Source of the DNA: a virus | DNA: 57,248 nt | Virus record (IMG/VR): IMGVR_UViG_3300007276_000057 | Coordinates: 1-57,248 of that record | Direction: 5' to 3' (one strand) | Part shown: piece after piece, positions 47,194-53,699 of the stretch | Numbering within the stretch: the stretch's first letter is position 1 | Layout of the letters: the number at the start of each line of letters is the position of its first letter | The notes under the pieces: model-generated | Told to the model about the DNA's origin: nothing | What the model saw: the letters and a program-made list of their open reading frames with translations, nothing else | The model's database searches: none | Program-made: the position numbers and the translations under genes

Positions 47194-47452
47194 TGGAAAA
47201 ATAAGAGTAAAGTCTGGTCGCTGGGTGATACCGCAAGTTGCGAATATACATGGTGATGTAACAGACATTAAGATTGGGGACTTAGCAAAGGTTGCTGGTC
47301 GCTTGGCTCTTATTCTGGACATTAAAGAACATAAAGAAACATGGATAAAGAAAGTAAAATTGCGCTGGTTAAGCGAAGAACAAGACTATTGGATTAGTTT
47401 CAATACATTCACTGAATTATATGGAGGAAAAGCGAATGACCAAGAAAAATAA
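47183..47452 (+). CDS. Small GDLV-family protein with N-terminal extension
   Basis: 89 residues. The motif I-K-I-G-D-L-A-K-V-A is at about 29-38 rather than at the start, with L-A-L-I-L-D-I-K after it. The first 28 residues add a strand pair (I-R-V-K-S-G-R-W-V-I-P). Overlaps the next gene by 17 nt. Confidence 0.6.
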   Translation: MNDDGKIRVKSGRWVIPQVANIHGDVTDIKIGDLAKVAGRLALILDIKEHKETWIKKVKLRWLSEEQDYWISFNTFTELYGGKANDQEK

Positions 47453-47699
47453 ACAATTGAACCCTGGATACGAATGGGAGACACCGATGGATAATTTCAC
47501 AGCAATGGGTTTAGCAGAGGGTTTCATTGATGCAACCAGCGAAAACCAAATCATCGAAGCATGGCAGCACCTTGTTGATACTGGTGTTGTTTGGTCGCTT
47601 CAAGGTTGGTTTGGTAGAAATGCTAAGAGATTGATTGAGAACGGTGTTATACGACCCGGACCAAGAACAAAGAACAAAGCCAAGAATCAAAAGAAATAA
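47436..47699 (+). CDS. Conserved-type small phage protein (DUF7417-like)
   Basis: 87 residues from the ATG at 47436, which follows GGAGGAAAAGCGA. A-E-G-F-I-D-A-T-S-E-N-Q-I-I-E-A-W-Q-H-L-V-D-T-G near residue 27, then L-Q-G-W-F-G-R-N-A-K-R-L-I-E-N-G-V-I. This E-A-W-Q-x-L-x-D-T-G and L-Q-G-x-F-G-R pattern recurs in many phages as a small protein of unknown function; the family name is from memory. Confidence 0.78.
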   Translation: MTKKNKQLNPGYEWETPMDNFTAMGLAEGFIDATSENQIIEAWQHLVDTGVVWSLQGWFGRNAKRLIENGVIRPGPRTKNKAKNQKK

Positions 47700-47708
47700 A
47701 CTTTTTTC

Positions 47709-47736
47709 TTGACAAATATCGACAACTGATTATATT
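47709..47736 (+). promoter_or_regulatory. Sigma70-type promoter
   Basis: TTGACA at 47709-47714 and TATATT at 47731-47736, 16-bp spacer. The sequence around it lacks the palindrome of the later modules. Confidence 0.8.
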
Positions 47737-47766
47737 ACCTACGAACCACAGACAAATGGAGTCAAG

Positions 47767-47973
47767 ATGATTGAAGAAATACTTGATATAATCACTGAAC
47801 AGTTGCCTGACAATCTGGTAATGAGTTTTTTAGATTCATACGCAAAGATTTATGCACATAACCCTGATGAGCTTGGTAGCTATTCTTGGGCTGCAACTGA
47901 TACCCCAGAGGCCATTGCAAAGCTTTTAAAAGAAAACCCAGAATTGAGACCACCGGAATTTAAACAAAAATAA
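47767..47973 (+). CDS. Small acidic protein
   Basis: 68 residues, helical: M-I-E-E-I-L-D-I-I-T-E-Q-L-P-D-N then Y-S-W-A-A-T-D-T-P-E-A-I-A-K. ATGGAGTCAAG precedes the ATG. Unknown. Confidence 0.62.
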   Translation: MIEEILDIITEQLPDNLVMSFLDSYAKIYAHNPDELGSYSWAATDTPEAIAKLLKENPELRPPEFKQK

Positions 47974-47974
47974 C

Positions 47975-48002
47975 TTGACAAAAAACCACAACTGGTTAAA
48001 TT
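47975..48002 (+). promoter_or_regulatory. Sigma70-type promoter
   Basis: TTGACA at 47975-47980 and TAAATT at 47997-48002, 16-bp spacer; shares ACTGGTTA and GAACC-type flanks with neighbouring promoters. Confidence 0.7.
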
Positions 48003-48032
48003 ACATATGAACCTCAAACAACGGAGTCAAAA

Positions 48033-48302
48033 ATGATGAGGAACGACCAAGTAATTAGAGCATGGAACAACGGACAACGAGCCAGATCAGGTAGTATGAA
48101 AACAGACGGTAGGTCATTGTTTTCTTATCGCTTATGTATCGGCAAGACTGATTGTGAGGGCAACAAAGTCTTGTTTGACTGGACATCACCTGGTGGCGGT
48201 TATGTTAGCCAGACCACTTCAGTTCATGTAAACAAAGCGAAGCAGTTGTCCTCTGCTGCTATTATGCGACCCGATACAGCAAAGATTGCCGGTCTTGTAT
48301 GA
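48033..48302 (+). CDS. Conserved-type small phage protein
   Basis: 89 residues. R-N-D-Q-V-I-R-A-W-N-N-G-Q-R-A-R-S-G near residue 3, S-Y-R-L-C-I-G near 31 and G-G-Y-V-S-Q-T-T-S-V-H-V near 55 form a pattern I recall in many phages, function unknown. AACGGAGTCAAAA precedes the ATG. Overlaps the next gene by ATGA. Confidence 0.72.
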   Translation: MMRNDQVIRAWNNGQRARSGSMKTDGRSLFSYRLCIGKTDCEGNKVLFDWTSPGGGYVSQTTSVHVNKAKQLSSAAIMRPDTAKIAGLV

Positions 48303-48496
48303 AGGTCGGCGACCTCGTTAGAGTTGCCGGTGGAGCCGAATACGATGAAAGGCTATTGGGTATAGTAGTCAAGGTATTTCGCTACACCGGCATTCGCTCT
48401 GTGCGGGTCTTATTGATGTCTGGAGAAGAACACAATTATATACCACATGTTTTAACAGTTATTAACAAACCGGACAAAAAGTGTCCTCGACAATAA
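48299..48496 (+). CDS. Small GDLV-family protein
   Basis: 65 residues. M-K-V-G-D-L-V-R-V-A-G and L-G-I-V-V-K-V-F near 20. The last codons (K-P-D-K-K-C-P-R-Q) are encoded by the palindromic promoter module that follows, so the frame runs into it before stopping. Confidence 0.66.
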   Translation: MKVGDLVRVAGGAEYDERLLGIVVKVFRYTGIRSVRVLLMSGEEHNYIPHVLTVINKPDKKCPRQ

Positions 48497-48514
48497 AAGA
48501 AAATTGGTTATATT
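48472..48514 (+). promoter_or_regulatory. Palindromic promoter module 1
   Basis: GGACA (48472) and TGTCC (48482-48486) flank AAAAG; TCGACA serves as -35 and TATATT at 48509-48514 as -10. The palindrome ends 22 nt before the -10 box, as in all twelve copies. Confidence 0.85.
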
Positions 48515-48536
48515 ATAAGGGTAACAAGGAGAGAAC

Positions 48537-49352
48537 ATGTCATATTCTAGAACCGTACAATGCTCACACTGCTATCGTCAAGGACACAATATATCTGGCT
48601 GCCCAGACCTCATAAAACTTTATGAAGAATACAAGCAGATAATAACGAAGTATAAAGAAGACAACCCTAACTGGCTTGGTTCCACTCATAGTAGCATGTC
48701 TCATTCAACGATGAGAGATTTGGGCATGAACTGGCAGCACATCAAAGCAGCAAGAGTCATGTCTAAAAAGGAACACAAGAGGACCAATCGCCAATGCACT
48801 TACTGCTATGGGAAAGGTCATAATCGCCGCACCTGTAAGCATTTGAAGAGTCACCTTGATCTTCTGGTCAAAGCACAAGTCGCTTATAATGAAAAGATAG
48901 CCAAGTCCTTGACGGCTGCTGGTTATGGTGTTGGTGCCTTGGTTCAGCAAAAAGGGGAAAGGTGGGATTCAAGGACCGGCACTTATGCGGAGTATAACGA
49001 AATGGGTGTTATTACGGACTTCAATCTGAATTATTGTATTATCGAATTTCTTCGCTCGACTTACCAACGTCAACCAACGATTGGGGCTCACCTCGGTGGC
49101 GAAAGAATGCGCCTGATGCCTTACTTCAATGAACAGGTCAAGAGTGAGTTAGCCATCGGCACGGCTTGGCAGAGCAGCCCCGACCATATCCTACTATCCC
49201 GCTCTCATACCCCCGTACCCCCACCCGTACATACGGAGAAAGGAATTAGGAACTCTATCAAAGAAGACCTAAAGGATTGGAATCTTGCGAGTGTTAAGGC
49301 ATGGTTCCACCGTCTTGAAGGCATTGTTGAGGTTCCGAATGAAGATCGGTGA
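48537..49352 (+). CDS. Double zinc-knuckle (CCHC) protein
   Basis: 271 residues. Two retroviral-type knuckles C-x2-C-x4-H-x4-C are visible: C-S-H-C-Y-R-Q-G-H-N-I-S-G-C near residue 9 and C-T-Y-C-Y-G-K-G-H-N-R-R-T-C near 87. Such knuckles bind single-stranded RNA or DNA. Residues about 130-205 (G-V-G-A-L-V-Q, M-G-V-I-T-D-F, C-I-I-E-F-L) look like a variant of the GDLV barrel. The last residues E-V-P-N-E-D-R come from the start of the next cassette gene. AAGGAGAGAAC precedes the ATG. Confidence 0.82.
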   Translation: MSYSRTVQCSHCYRQGHNISGCPDLIKLYEEYKQIITKYKEDNPNWLGSTHSSMSHSTMRDLGMNWQHIKAARVMSKKEHKRTNRQCTYCYGKGHNRRTCKHLKSHLDLLVKAQVAYNEKIAKSLTAAGYGVGALVQQKGERWDSRTGTYAEYNEMGVITDFNLNYCIIEFLRSTYQRQPTIGAHLGGERMRLMPYFNEQVKSELAIGTAWQSSPDHILLSRSHTPVPPPVHTEKGIRNSIKEDLKDWNLASVKAWFHRLEGIVEVPNEDR

Positions 49353-49515
49353 CCTTATAAGGGATGTACAAACACAAAGAATTGGCTTAGTCGTGGACAT
49401 TTATGAAAGCATAGCACAAACTCATTATAAAGTTCTTAATTTAAAAGGAGGCACCGAATGGTTTCCAAAGGACTTTGCCCATGGTAAATGCGAGGTGGTC
49501 AATGAAGGTAGGTAA
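49339..49515 (+). CDS. GDLV cassette protein
   Basis: 58 residues. M-K-I-G-D-L-I-R-D-V, I-G-L-V-V-D-I-Y, then W-F-P-K-D-F-A. It starts inside the previous gene with the standard 14-nt overlap and ends in C-E-V-V-N-E-G-R encoded by the next start. Confidence 0.7.
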   Translation: MKIGDLIRDVQTQRIGLVVDIYESIAQTHYKVLNLKGGTEWFPKDFAHGKCEVVNEGR

Positions 49516-49690
49516 CCTTGTTAAATATCACGAACCTCGTATGCCTGTGTTTCATGGCTGTATTGGGGTTGTTATATCGTTCTATGACCGCTATCACGAA
49601 TGGAAGGAAAGTATTTTGGTTGAACTCACAGATGGAAGACAATTTGTCGATCACTCGGAATGCTTCGAGGTGCTGAGTGAAATGCGGTGA
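49502..49690 (+). CDS. GDLV cassette protein
   Basis: 62 residues. M-K-V-G-N-L-V-K-Y-H and I-G-V-V-I-S-F-Y near 22. Asn replaces the usual Asp, which also turns the upstream stop from TGA to TAA. Ends in F-E-V-L-S-E-M-R at the next junction. Confidence 0.7.
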   Translation: MKVGNLVKYHEPRMPVFHGCIGVVISFYDRYHEWKESILVELTDGRQFVDHSECFEVLSEMR

Positions 49691-49871
49691 CTTGATCCAA
49701 TGTCGAGAGACAAGGAGGCTGGCTATCGTTGTTGTACCTCCAGATAAAAAAACTGGATGGCTGAAAGTTCGTTGGGTTGATTCTGGGGTTGAATTGCTGA
49801 CCCAAAATATCGCTTGGAAAAATCTAACAAAAACCGGACAAAAAATGTCCTCGACAAAGATTCGGAAGTAG
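49677..49871 (+). CDS. GDLV cassette protein reading into a promoter module
   Basis: 64 residues with GTG start (M-K-C-G-D-L-I-Q-C) and L-A-I-V-V-V-P-P. The final 12 residues (T-G-Q-K-M-S-S-T-K-I-R-K) are encoded by palindromic module 2, so its original stop seems lost. Confidence 0.66.
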   Translation: MKCGDLIQCRETRRLAIVVVPPDKKTGWLKVRWVDSGVELLTQNIAWKNLTKTGQKMSSTKIRK

Positions 49872-49878
49872 TTATATT
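49836..49878 (+). promoter_or_regulatory. Palindromic promoter module 2
   Basis: GGACA-AAAAA-TGTCC at 49836-49850, TCGACA at 49851-49856, TATATT at 49873-49878. It lies in the 3' end of the preceding coding frame. Confidence 0.82.
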
Positions 49879-49902
49879 CTATGGGTATTCAAGAGGTAAA
49901 AA

Positions 49903-50589
49903 ATGGAACAGGAAATCACTTATGAAGATCTTAAAGAGGCTGCCCAAACAGCAGATAACCTTGGCGATAGTTACGCTGTCAGGGTTCTCACCAGTATGTC
50001 CGAGAAATTTATGAAGTGGGGTAAGTTAACCACTCGTCAAACCGATTTTGCTCGCAGCCTAATTGAGAGAAACAGCCCTGAAGCCGTTAATGCTCAAAGC
50101 AATTGGATTGAGAGAGTCAAAACAGATTTAGACTTTCAAGAAAGAATCGAAGTTATAGCAAGATATTATTCAGTTACACAATATTTCTCTGCTACCACTG
50201 GCGACTTTTTGAATTGGTTAAAAGATCGAGACGATAAATATATGCCTTCTGAGCATTCAGTTATGAAAATGATTGATAACAAGTTTTCAAATAAGGTTTG
50301 GGAAAGTCACAAAGGAAAGCAGATATGGAATGTCGGTGACCTTGTACAAGCCCGTCAAAATGCAGCCATTCAACCTGCTTCAAGAGAGTTTTTCCTGCAT
50401 CATGGCGAATGCAGAGATTGGGTCTGGATGATAGTGGAACCCAACTCGCGACCCATCGACCGCTCCATTGGATACGATGAAAAGAAGGGGGGCGCACGAT
50501 ATTATCGCTTGCTTAAACTTGGCGGCACTCAACAAATAGATGTCATCGAGTGCGAACTAAAACGAGTTCCTAAAAAACTCCTTAAATAA
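49903..50589 (+). CDS. Helical protein fused to a GDLV-type domain
   Basis: 228 residues. The N-terminal 140 residues are helical, with K-L-T-T-R-Q-T-D-F-A-R-S-L-I-E-R near residue 42, a segment seen in other phage proteins. At about 145 comes I-W-N-V-G-D-L-V-Q-A-R, the GDLV opening, followed by W-V-W-M-I-V-E-P and a basic C-terminal strand. A fusion of an array domain to a second module. AAGAGGTAAAAA precedes the ATG. Function unknown. Confidence 0.68.
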   Translation: MEQEITYEDLKEAAQTADNLGDSYAVRVLTSMSEKFMKWGKLTTRQTDFARSLIERNSPEAVNAQSNWIERVKTDLDFQERIEVIARYYSVTQYFSATTGDFLNWLKDRDDKYMPSEHSVMKMIDNKFSNKVWESHKGKQIWNVGDLVQARQNAAIQPASREFFLHHGECRDWVWMIVEPNSRPIDRSIGYDEKKGGARYYRLLKLGGTQQIDVIECELKRVPKKLLK

Positions 50590-50598
50590 ATAACAAAC

Positions 50599-50641
50599 GG
50601 ACAAAAAATGTCCGTGACAGTTTGCAAGAACTGGTTATATT
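50599..50641 (+). promoter_or_regulatory. Palindromic promoter module 3
   Basis: GGACA-AAAAA-TGTCC at 50599-50613, GTGACA at 50614-50619, TATATT at 50636-50641. Confidence 0.85.
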
Positions 50642-50664
50642 ATATACATGAAAAGGAGAGATAA

Positions 50665-50820
50665 ATGAAAGTCGGTGATTTAGTAAAAACAAGAAAAGGC
50701 AACCTTTGTATGGTTACAGAAATCAACAAGAAAGATTTTTGTGTTGATGTTCTCTTTGTTAAGACTGGTGTTCTTAGGACTGGTCTGCCCATGGGTGCTT
50801 TGTTGAAGGTGGTAAAATGA
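50665..50820 (+). CDS. Small GDLV-family protein
   Basis: 51 residues: M-K-V-G-D-L-V-K-T-R-K-G-N-L-C-M-V-T-E-I then V-D-V-L-F-V. AAGGAGAGATAA precedes the ATG. The stop overlaps the next ATG. Confidence 0.68.
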   Translation: MKVGDLVKTRKGNLCMVTEINKKDFCVDVLFVKTGVLRTGLPMGALLKVVK

Positions 50821-50996
50821 AAGTAGGTGATTTGGTAAAATTTAGAGGCTCAATCGGTATTATCATCGAACTTCATAGCGATTATCGCCATGGTACAGCA
50901 GAGGTCCAATGGATTGAAGGTGACCGAGATGTCATTTCCAGAAAGGTTTTAAAGGCGATAGAACAAACCAGAAATGTTTTAAAGGCGATAGAATAA
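50817..50996 (+). CDS. Small GDLV-family protein with duplicated tail
   Basis: 59 residues. M-K-V-G-D-L-V-K-F-R-G and I-G-I-I-I-E-L-H. The C-terminus repeats R-K-V-L-K-A-I-E and R-N-V-L-K-A-I-E through a 30-bp tandem duplication. Confidence 0.66.
   Translation: MKVGDLVKFRGSIGIIIELHSDYRHGTAEVQWIEGDRDVISRKVLKAIEQTRNVLKAIE
50938..50993 (+). repeat. 30-bp tandem duplication
   Basis: CCAGAAAGGTTTTAAAGGCG and CCAGAAATGTTTTAAAGGCG, each followed by ATAGAA, start at 50938 and 50968. They differ by one base and duplicate the last ten codons of the gene. Confidence 0.85.
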
Positions 50997-51000
50997 AACC

Positions 51001-51043
51001 GGACATTTTATGTCCTCGACATAATTCATCAAGCGGTTATATT
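51001..51043 (+). promoter_or_regulatory. Palindromic promoter module 4
   Basis: GGACA-TTTTA-TGTCC at 51001-51015, TCGACA at 51016-51021, TATATT at 51038-51043. Confidence 0.85.
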
Positions 51044-51066
51044 ATATGTATCAAAAGGAGAAAAAA

Positions 51067-51273
51067 ATGAAAGTAGGTGATTTATTCGTTTATAACAGTC
51101 GTTTCAGCAACACCATTCACGAAGGGCAAAGGTGTGTCTATCTTGGAGAAGACTTTATTCACCGAAGCGACGGTGTGGTGGTTCAAAATCACAAGATTCT
51201 CTTTGTGGGCGATTCTGTCCCGACAACGATTGATATTGGTGTGTTGAAATGGTTAAAGAAGGTGGTAAAATGA
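51067..51273 (+). CDS. Small GDLV-family protein
   Basis: 68 residues from the ATG at 51067: M-K-V-G-D-L-F-V-Y-N then Q-R-C-V-Y-L-G-E-D-F. AAAGGAGAAAAAA precedes the ATG. Overlaps the next gene by ATGA. Confidence 0.66.
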   Translation: MKVGDLFVYNSRFSNTIHEGQRCVYLGEDFIHRSDGVVVQNHKILFVGDSVPTTIDIGVLKWLKKVVK

Positions 51274-51446
51274 AAATAGGCGATTTAGTAAGGTGGGAAA
51301 ATACCGCTGGTGAATATGAATTGGGCATAGTTACATCGTTCGACGCATACGATGAATATCTGGGAGTCAAGGTGTATTTCTTTGACGATGGATTCATCTC
51401 TGAAATGTCCAAAGAAGACTTGGAGGTGATAAGTGAAAATCGGTGA
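51270..51446 (+). CDS. GDLV cassette protein
   Basis: 58 residues: M-K-I-G-D-L-V-R-W-E, L-G-I-V-T-S-F-D, and the junction tail L-E-V-I-S-E-N-R. Confidence 0.7.
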   Translation: MKIGDLVRWENTAGEYELGIVTSFDAYDEYLGVKVYFFDDGFISEMSKEDLEVISENR

Positions 51447-51636
51447 TTTAGTAAAATACAACGACCCTCGGTATCCAGAATGGAGTTCACTTGTCGGCAT
51501 CATTAGCCGTCAAATCCCAGGGACAGCAGAATATCAACGGGTTATCTGGAACAACGGAACCCACAGCACTTTACCAAAAAAATATCTAAGGAGATTAGAC
51601 TATGGAAATACAAAAGGGAACTTTACTAAGAAATAA
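51433..51636 (+). CDS. GDLV cassette protein
   Basis: 67 residues with a GTG start: M-K-I-G-D-L-V-K-Y-N, L-V-G-I-I-S-R-Q. Overlaps the next gene by 35 nt, longer than the standard junction. Confidence 0.68.
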   Translation: MKIGDLVKYNDPRYPEWSSLVGIISRQIPGTAEYQRVIWNNGTHSTLPKKYLRRLDYGNTKGNFTKK

Positions 51637-51835
51637 AAGCGATAAGTCATACGCTATCGTAATTCAAGAACCAGCAGTCAGGTTTTTCCCTGATGCAAAT
51701 CATCGTTATGGTGAGTTTGAATCTGGTGTCGCTGATACTGCTATCCGTATCAAATGGGTTCAGAATGGTTATGAACACACTTTGCAGAGAAGCAAAATGT
51801 CGGCAAATTGGGAGGTGGTCAATGAAGATCGGTGA
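51602..51835 (+). CDS. Small cassette protein with variant start
   Basis: 77 residues: M-E-I-Q-K-G-T-L-L-R-N then Y-A-I-V-I-Q-E, I-R-I-K-W-V near 51, and junction tail W-E-V-V-N-E-D-R. The opening differs from GDLV but the fold pattern is alike. Confidence 0.66.
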   Translation: MEIQKGTLLRNKSDKSYAIVIQEPAVRFFPDANHRYGEFESGVADTAIRIKWVQNGYEHTLQRSKMSANWEVVNEDR

Positions 51836-52022
51836 TTTAGTTAAATGGACTGACTACAAAGGACCAGAACCAATTGAACATGTTGGGCTCTTTATTGAGA
51901 GAGTTAAAGACTTTCATGTCGATGCTGTTAATAACAATTGGGGTGATATTATCGTTATCTATGATGGAGAATATACCAAATGGACTTCTTGGCAGTGCGA
52001 AGTGATAAATGAAGATCGGTGA
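51822..52022 (+). CDS. GDLV cassette protein
   Basis: 66 residues: M-K-I-G-D-L-V-K-W-T, V-G-L-F-I-E-R-V near 22, and junction tail C-E-V-I-N-E-D-R. Confidence 0.7.
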   Translation: MKIGDLVKWTDYKGPEPIEHVGLFIERVKDFHVDAVNNNWGDIIVIYDGEYTKWTSWQCEVINEDR

Positions 52023-52179
52023 CTTGGTTACATTAAAACAACAGTGTCGTGATTCTGACCGCTTGGCGATTATTGTTTCTTTGGCGCAATTCGACCCCGG
52101 CTATGTTTATATCGCTTTCATGGACGACCCTACAAATCGTATCATTTGTGCGGTGGGAAATATTATTGAATTAAATTGA
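52009..52179 (+). CDS. GDLV cassette protein (last in array)
   Basis: 56 residues: M-K-I-G-D-L-V-T-L-K, L-A-I-I-V-S-L-A near 19, and end N-I-I-E-L-N. It lacks the junction tail because no cassette follows. Confidence 0.68.
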   Translation: MKIGDLVTLKQQCRDSDRLAIIVSLAQFDPGYVYIAFMDDPTNRIICAVGNIIELN

Positions 52180-52183
52180 AAAC

Positions 52184-52226
52184 GGACACATTTTGTCCTC
52201 GACAAGTTCAGAGGACTGGTTATATT
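52184..52226 (+). promoter_or_regulatory. Palindromic promoter module 5
   Basis: GGACA-CATTT-TGTCC at 52184-52198, TCGACA at 52199-52204, TATATT at 52221-52226. Confidence 0.85.
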
Positions 52227-52248
52227 ATAAGGGTAACAAGGAGAAAAC

Positions 52249-52332
52249 ATGTCAAGAAATAAAACTTTAGCACTTGCCGCACTCGCAGACATTATTTGCT
52301 GGACTGGACTCATTTGGTTGATTTTTTTTTAA
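52249..52332 (+). CDS. 27-residue membrane microprotein
   Basis: M-S-R-N-K-T-L-A-L-A-A-L-A-D-I-I-C-W-T-G and then a hydrophobic end (L-I-W-L-I-F-F). AAGGAGAAAAC precedes the ATG and it has its own palindromic promoter, so it is probably expressed. A single membrane helix is predicted. Confidence 0.62.
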   Translation: MSRNKTLALAALADIICWTGLIWLIFF

Positions 52333-52334
52333 TC

Positions 52335-52377
52335 GGACAAATTTTGTCCGACATCATGTTTTTACATATGCTATATT
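52335..52377 (+). promoter_or_regulatory. Palindromic promoter module 6
   Basis: GGACA-AATTT-TGTCC at 52335-52349 and TATATT at 52372-52377, keeping the 22-nt gap although the -35 box is degenerate. Confidence 0.78.
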
Positions 52378-52399
52378 ATTAGTGTACCAAGGAGATAAA

Positions 52400-52486
52400 A
52401 TGTTCAGTTTAACCTTAGAAGATTTAGGAATTATGATAATAATGGCTTTCATGTTTTCATTTATTATTTTTCTGGGCCTTCCATAA
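52400..52486 (+). CDS. 28-residue membrane microprotein
   Basis: M-F-S-L-T-L-E-D-L-G-I-M-I-I-M-A-F-M-F-S with a hydrophobic end (F-I-I-F-L-G-L-P). CAAGGAGATAAA precedes the ATG; a private promoter module lies upstream. Predicted single membrane helix. Confidence 0.62.
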   Translation: MFSLTLEDLGIMIIMAFMFSFIIFLGLP

Positions 52487-52489
52487 AAC

Positions 52490-52532
52490 GGACAAAAAAT
52501 GTCCTTGAAACTTTCTGAGACATAGTTATATT
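52490..52532 (+). promoter_or_regulatory. Palindromic promoter module 7
   Basis: GGACA-AAAAA-TGTCC at 52490-52504, TTGAAA at 52505-52510, TATATT at 52527-52532. It drives the MoxR-like gene. Confidence 0.85.
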
Positions 52533-52575
52533 ATAAGAGTAAAAACAAACCATACCTAACCACTGGAGACAAAAA

Positions 52576-53631
52576 ATGTCTATTGATTTTAAAACATTCC
52601 TTTCAATTGTTCCTCACATTATTGAGGCTCGCTTTCCTATTCTGACCCGTGGTCGTCATGGTATCGGTAAATCAACTCTCGTTTATCAACTCGCCAAGCA
52701 AATGGATCTTGAAGTTGTTGAACGAAGAGCCTCTCAAATGACCGAAGGTGATTTGCTTGGGCTTCCAAAAGTTGAGGACAATGTGACTCAGTGGCTTGCT
52801 CCTGAGTGGTTGCACACTGCTTGCAACAAGCCAGTCATTCTTTTCTTAGATGAAGTTGACCGAGCCACAATGGAAGTTCGCCAAGGTATCTTTGAACTTT
52901 GTGATTCTCGTAAGATTGCTGGCTACACTTTGCACCCTGACACAATTATCTTTGCTGCTGTTAACGGTGGAGAGCATGGAGCCCAATATCAAGTTGGTGA
53001 AATGGACCCTGCTGAATTGGACCGCTACACTGTCTTTGATGTAGAGCCTACCGTTGAGGATTGGCTTGCTTGGGCTAAGACTGAGGTTTGCGATGAGATT
53101 TGGAACTTCATCAACCAGAATCACCAGCACCTTGAGCATCGTGACGACTATGAACCAAACAAGGTTTATCCTTCTCGTCGCTCTTGGGAAAGACTTTCTA
53201 AGACTCTAAGTGGTTTAGATAAAGTTGAACACTCGCCAACCCTTTATCACTTGTCCACTGCTTTTGTTGGCTTTGAGGCTGCTATTGCTCTTAACGATTT
53301 TGTTAAGAACTACGACCGACAAGTAACTGTTGAGGATATTATTGACGACGGTAAACTTGAATTAACTAAAGACTGGAAAATCAACGACCACAATGCTTTG
53401 ATTGAGAAGATTAAAGCCAAAGAAACCTTTGCAGAAAAGTTGACTGATAATCGTTTGCAGAATGTCGCCAACTACTTTGTAACCCTTCCGTCTGAGGTTG
53501 CTATGAGTTTGTGGCAAGCCATGGGCAACAGCGAGTTCGCAACTCACAATGTGTCTCGCCTCCATGGAATGACTGCCTCTAATGGTGTGAAGATTCAAGA
53601 GTATATCGTAGAAATCTTAACCGCAAAATAA
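52576..53631 (+). CDS. MoxR-type AAA+ ATPase
   Basis: 351 residues. Walker A is G-R-H-G-I-G-K-S-T-L near residue 25, Walker B V-I-L-F-L-D-E-V-D-R near 90, then F-A-A-V-N-G-G near 131 (sensor 1) and D-P-A-E-L-D-R-Y near 147, the MoxR order. The C-terminal domain (about 285-351) has V-A-N-Y-F-V-T-L-P-S-E-V-A-M-S-L-W-Q-A-M-G. MoxR ATPases remodel proteins together with a VWA partner, here the next gene. CTGGAGACAAAAA precedes the ATG. Confidence 0.9.
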   Translation: MSIDFKTFLSIVPHIIEARFPILTRGRHGIGKSTLVYQLAKQMDLEVVERRASQMTEGDLLGLPKVEDNVTQWLAPEWLHTACNKPVILFLDEVDRATMEVRQGIFELCDSRKIAGYTLHPDTIIFAAVNGGEHGAQYQVGEMDPAELDRYTVFDVEPTVEDWLAWAKTEVCDEIWNFINQNHQHLEHRDDYEPNKVYPSRRSWERLSKTLSGLDKVEHSPTLYHLSTAFVGFEAAIALNDFVKNYDRQVTVEDIIDDGKLELTKDWKINDHNALIEKIKAKETFAEKLTDNRLQNVANYFVTLPSEVAMSLWQAMGNSEFATHNVSRLHGMTASNGVKIQEYIVEILTAK

Positions 53632-53634
53632 ACC

Positions 53635-53677
53635 GGACAAAAAATGTCCTCGCCAAATGGCGAGGGCAGGTTATATT
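53635..53677 (+). promoter_or_regulatory. Palindromic promoter module 8
   Basis: GGACA-AAAAA-TGTCC at 53635-53649 and TATATT at 53672-53677. A second inverted repeat, CCTCGCC-AAAT-GGCGAGG (53648-53665), replaces the -35 box, a variant unique to this copy. Confidence 0.8.
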
Positions 53678-53699
53678 ATAAAGGTAACAAGGAGTTAAC

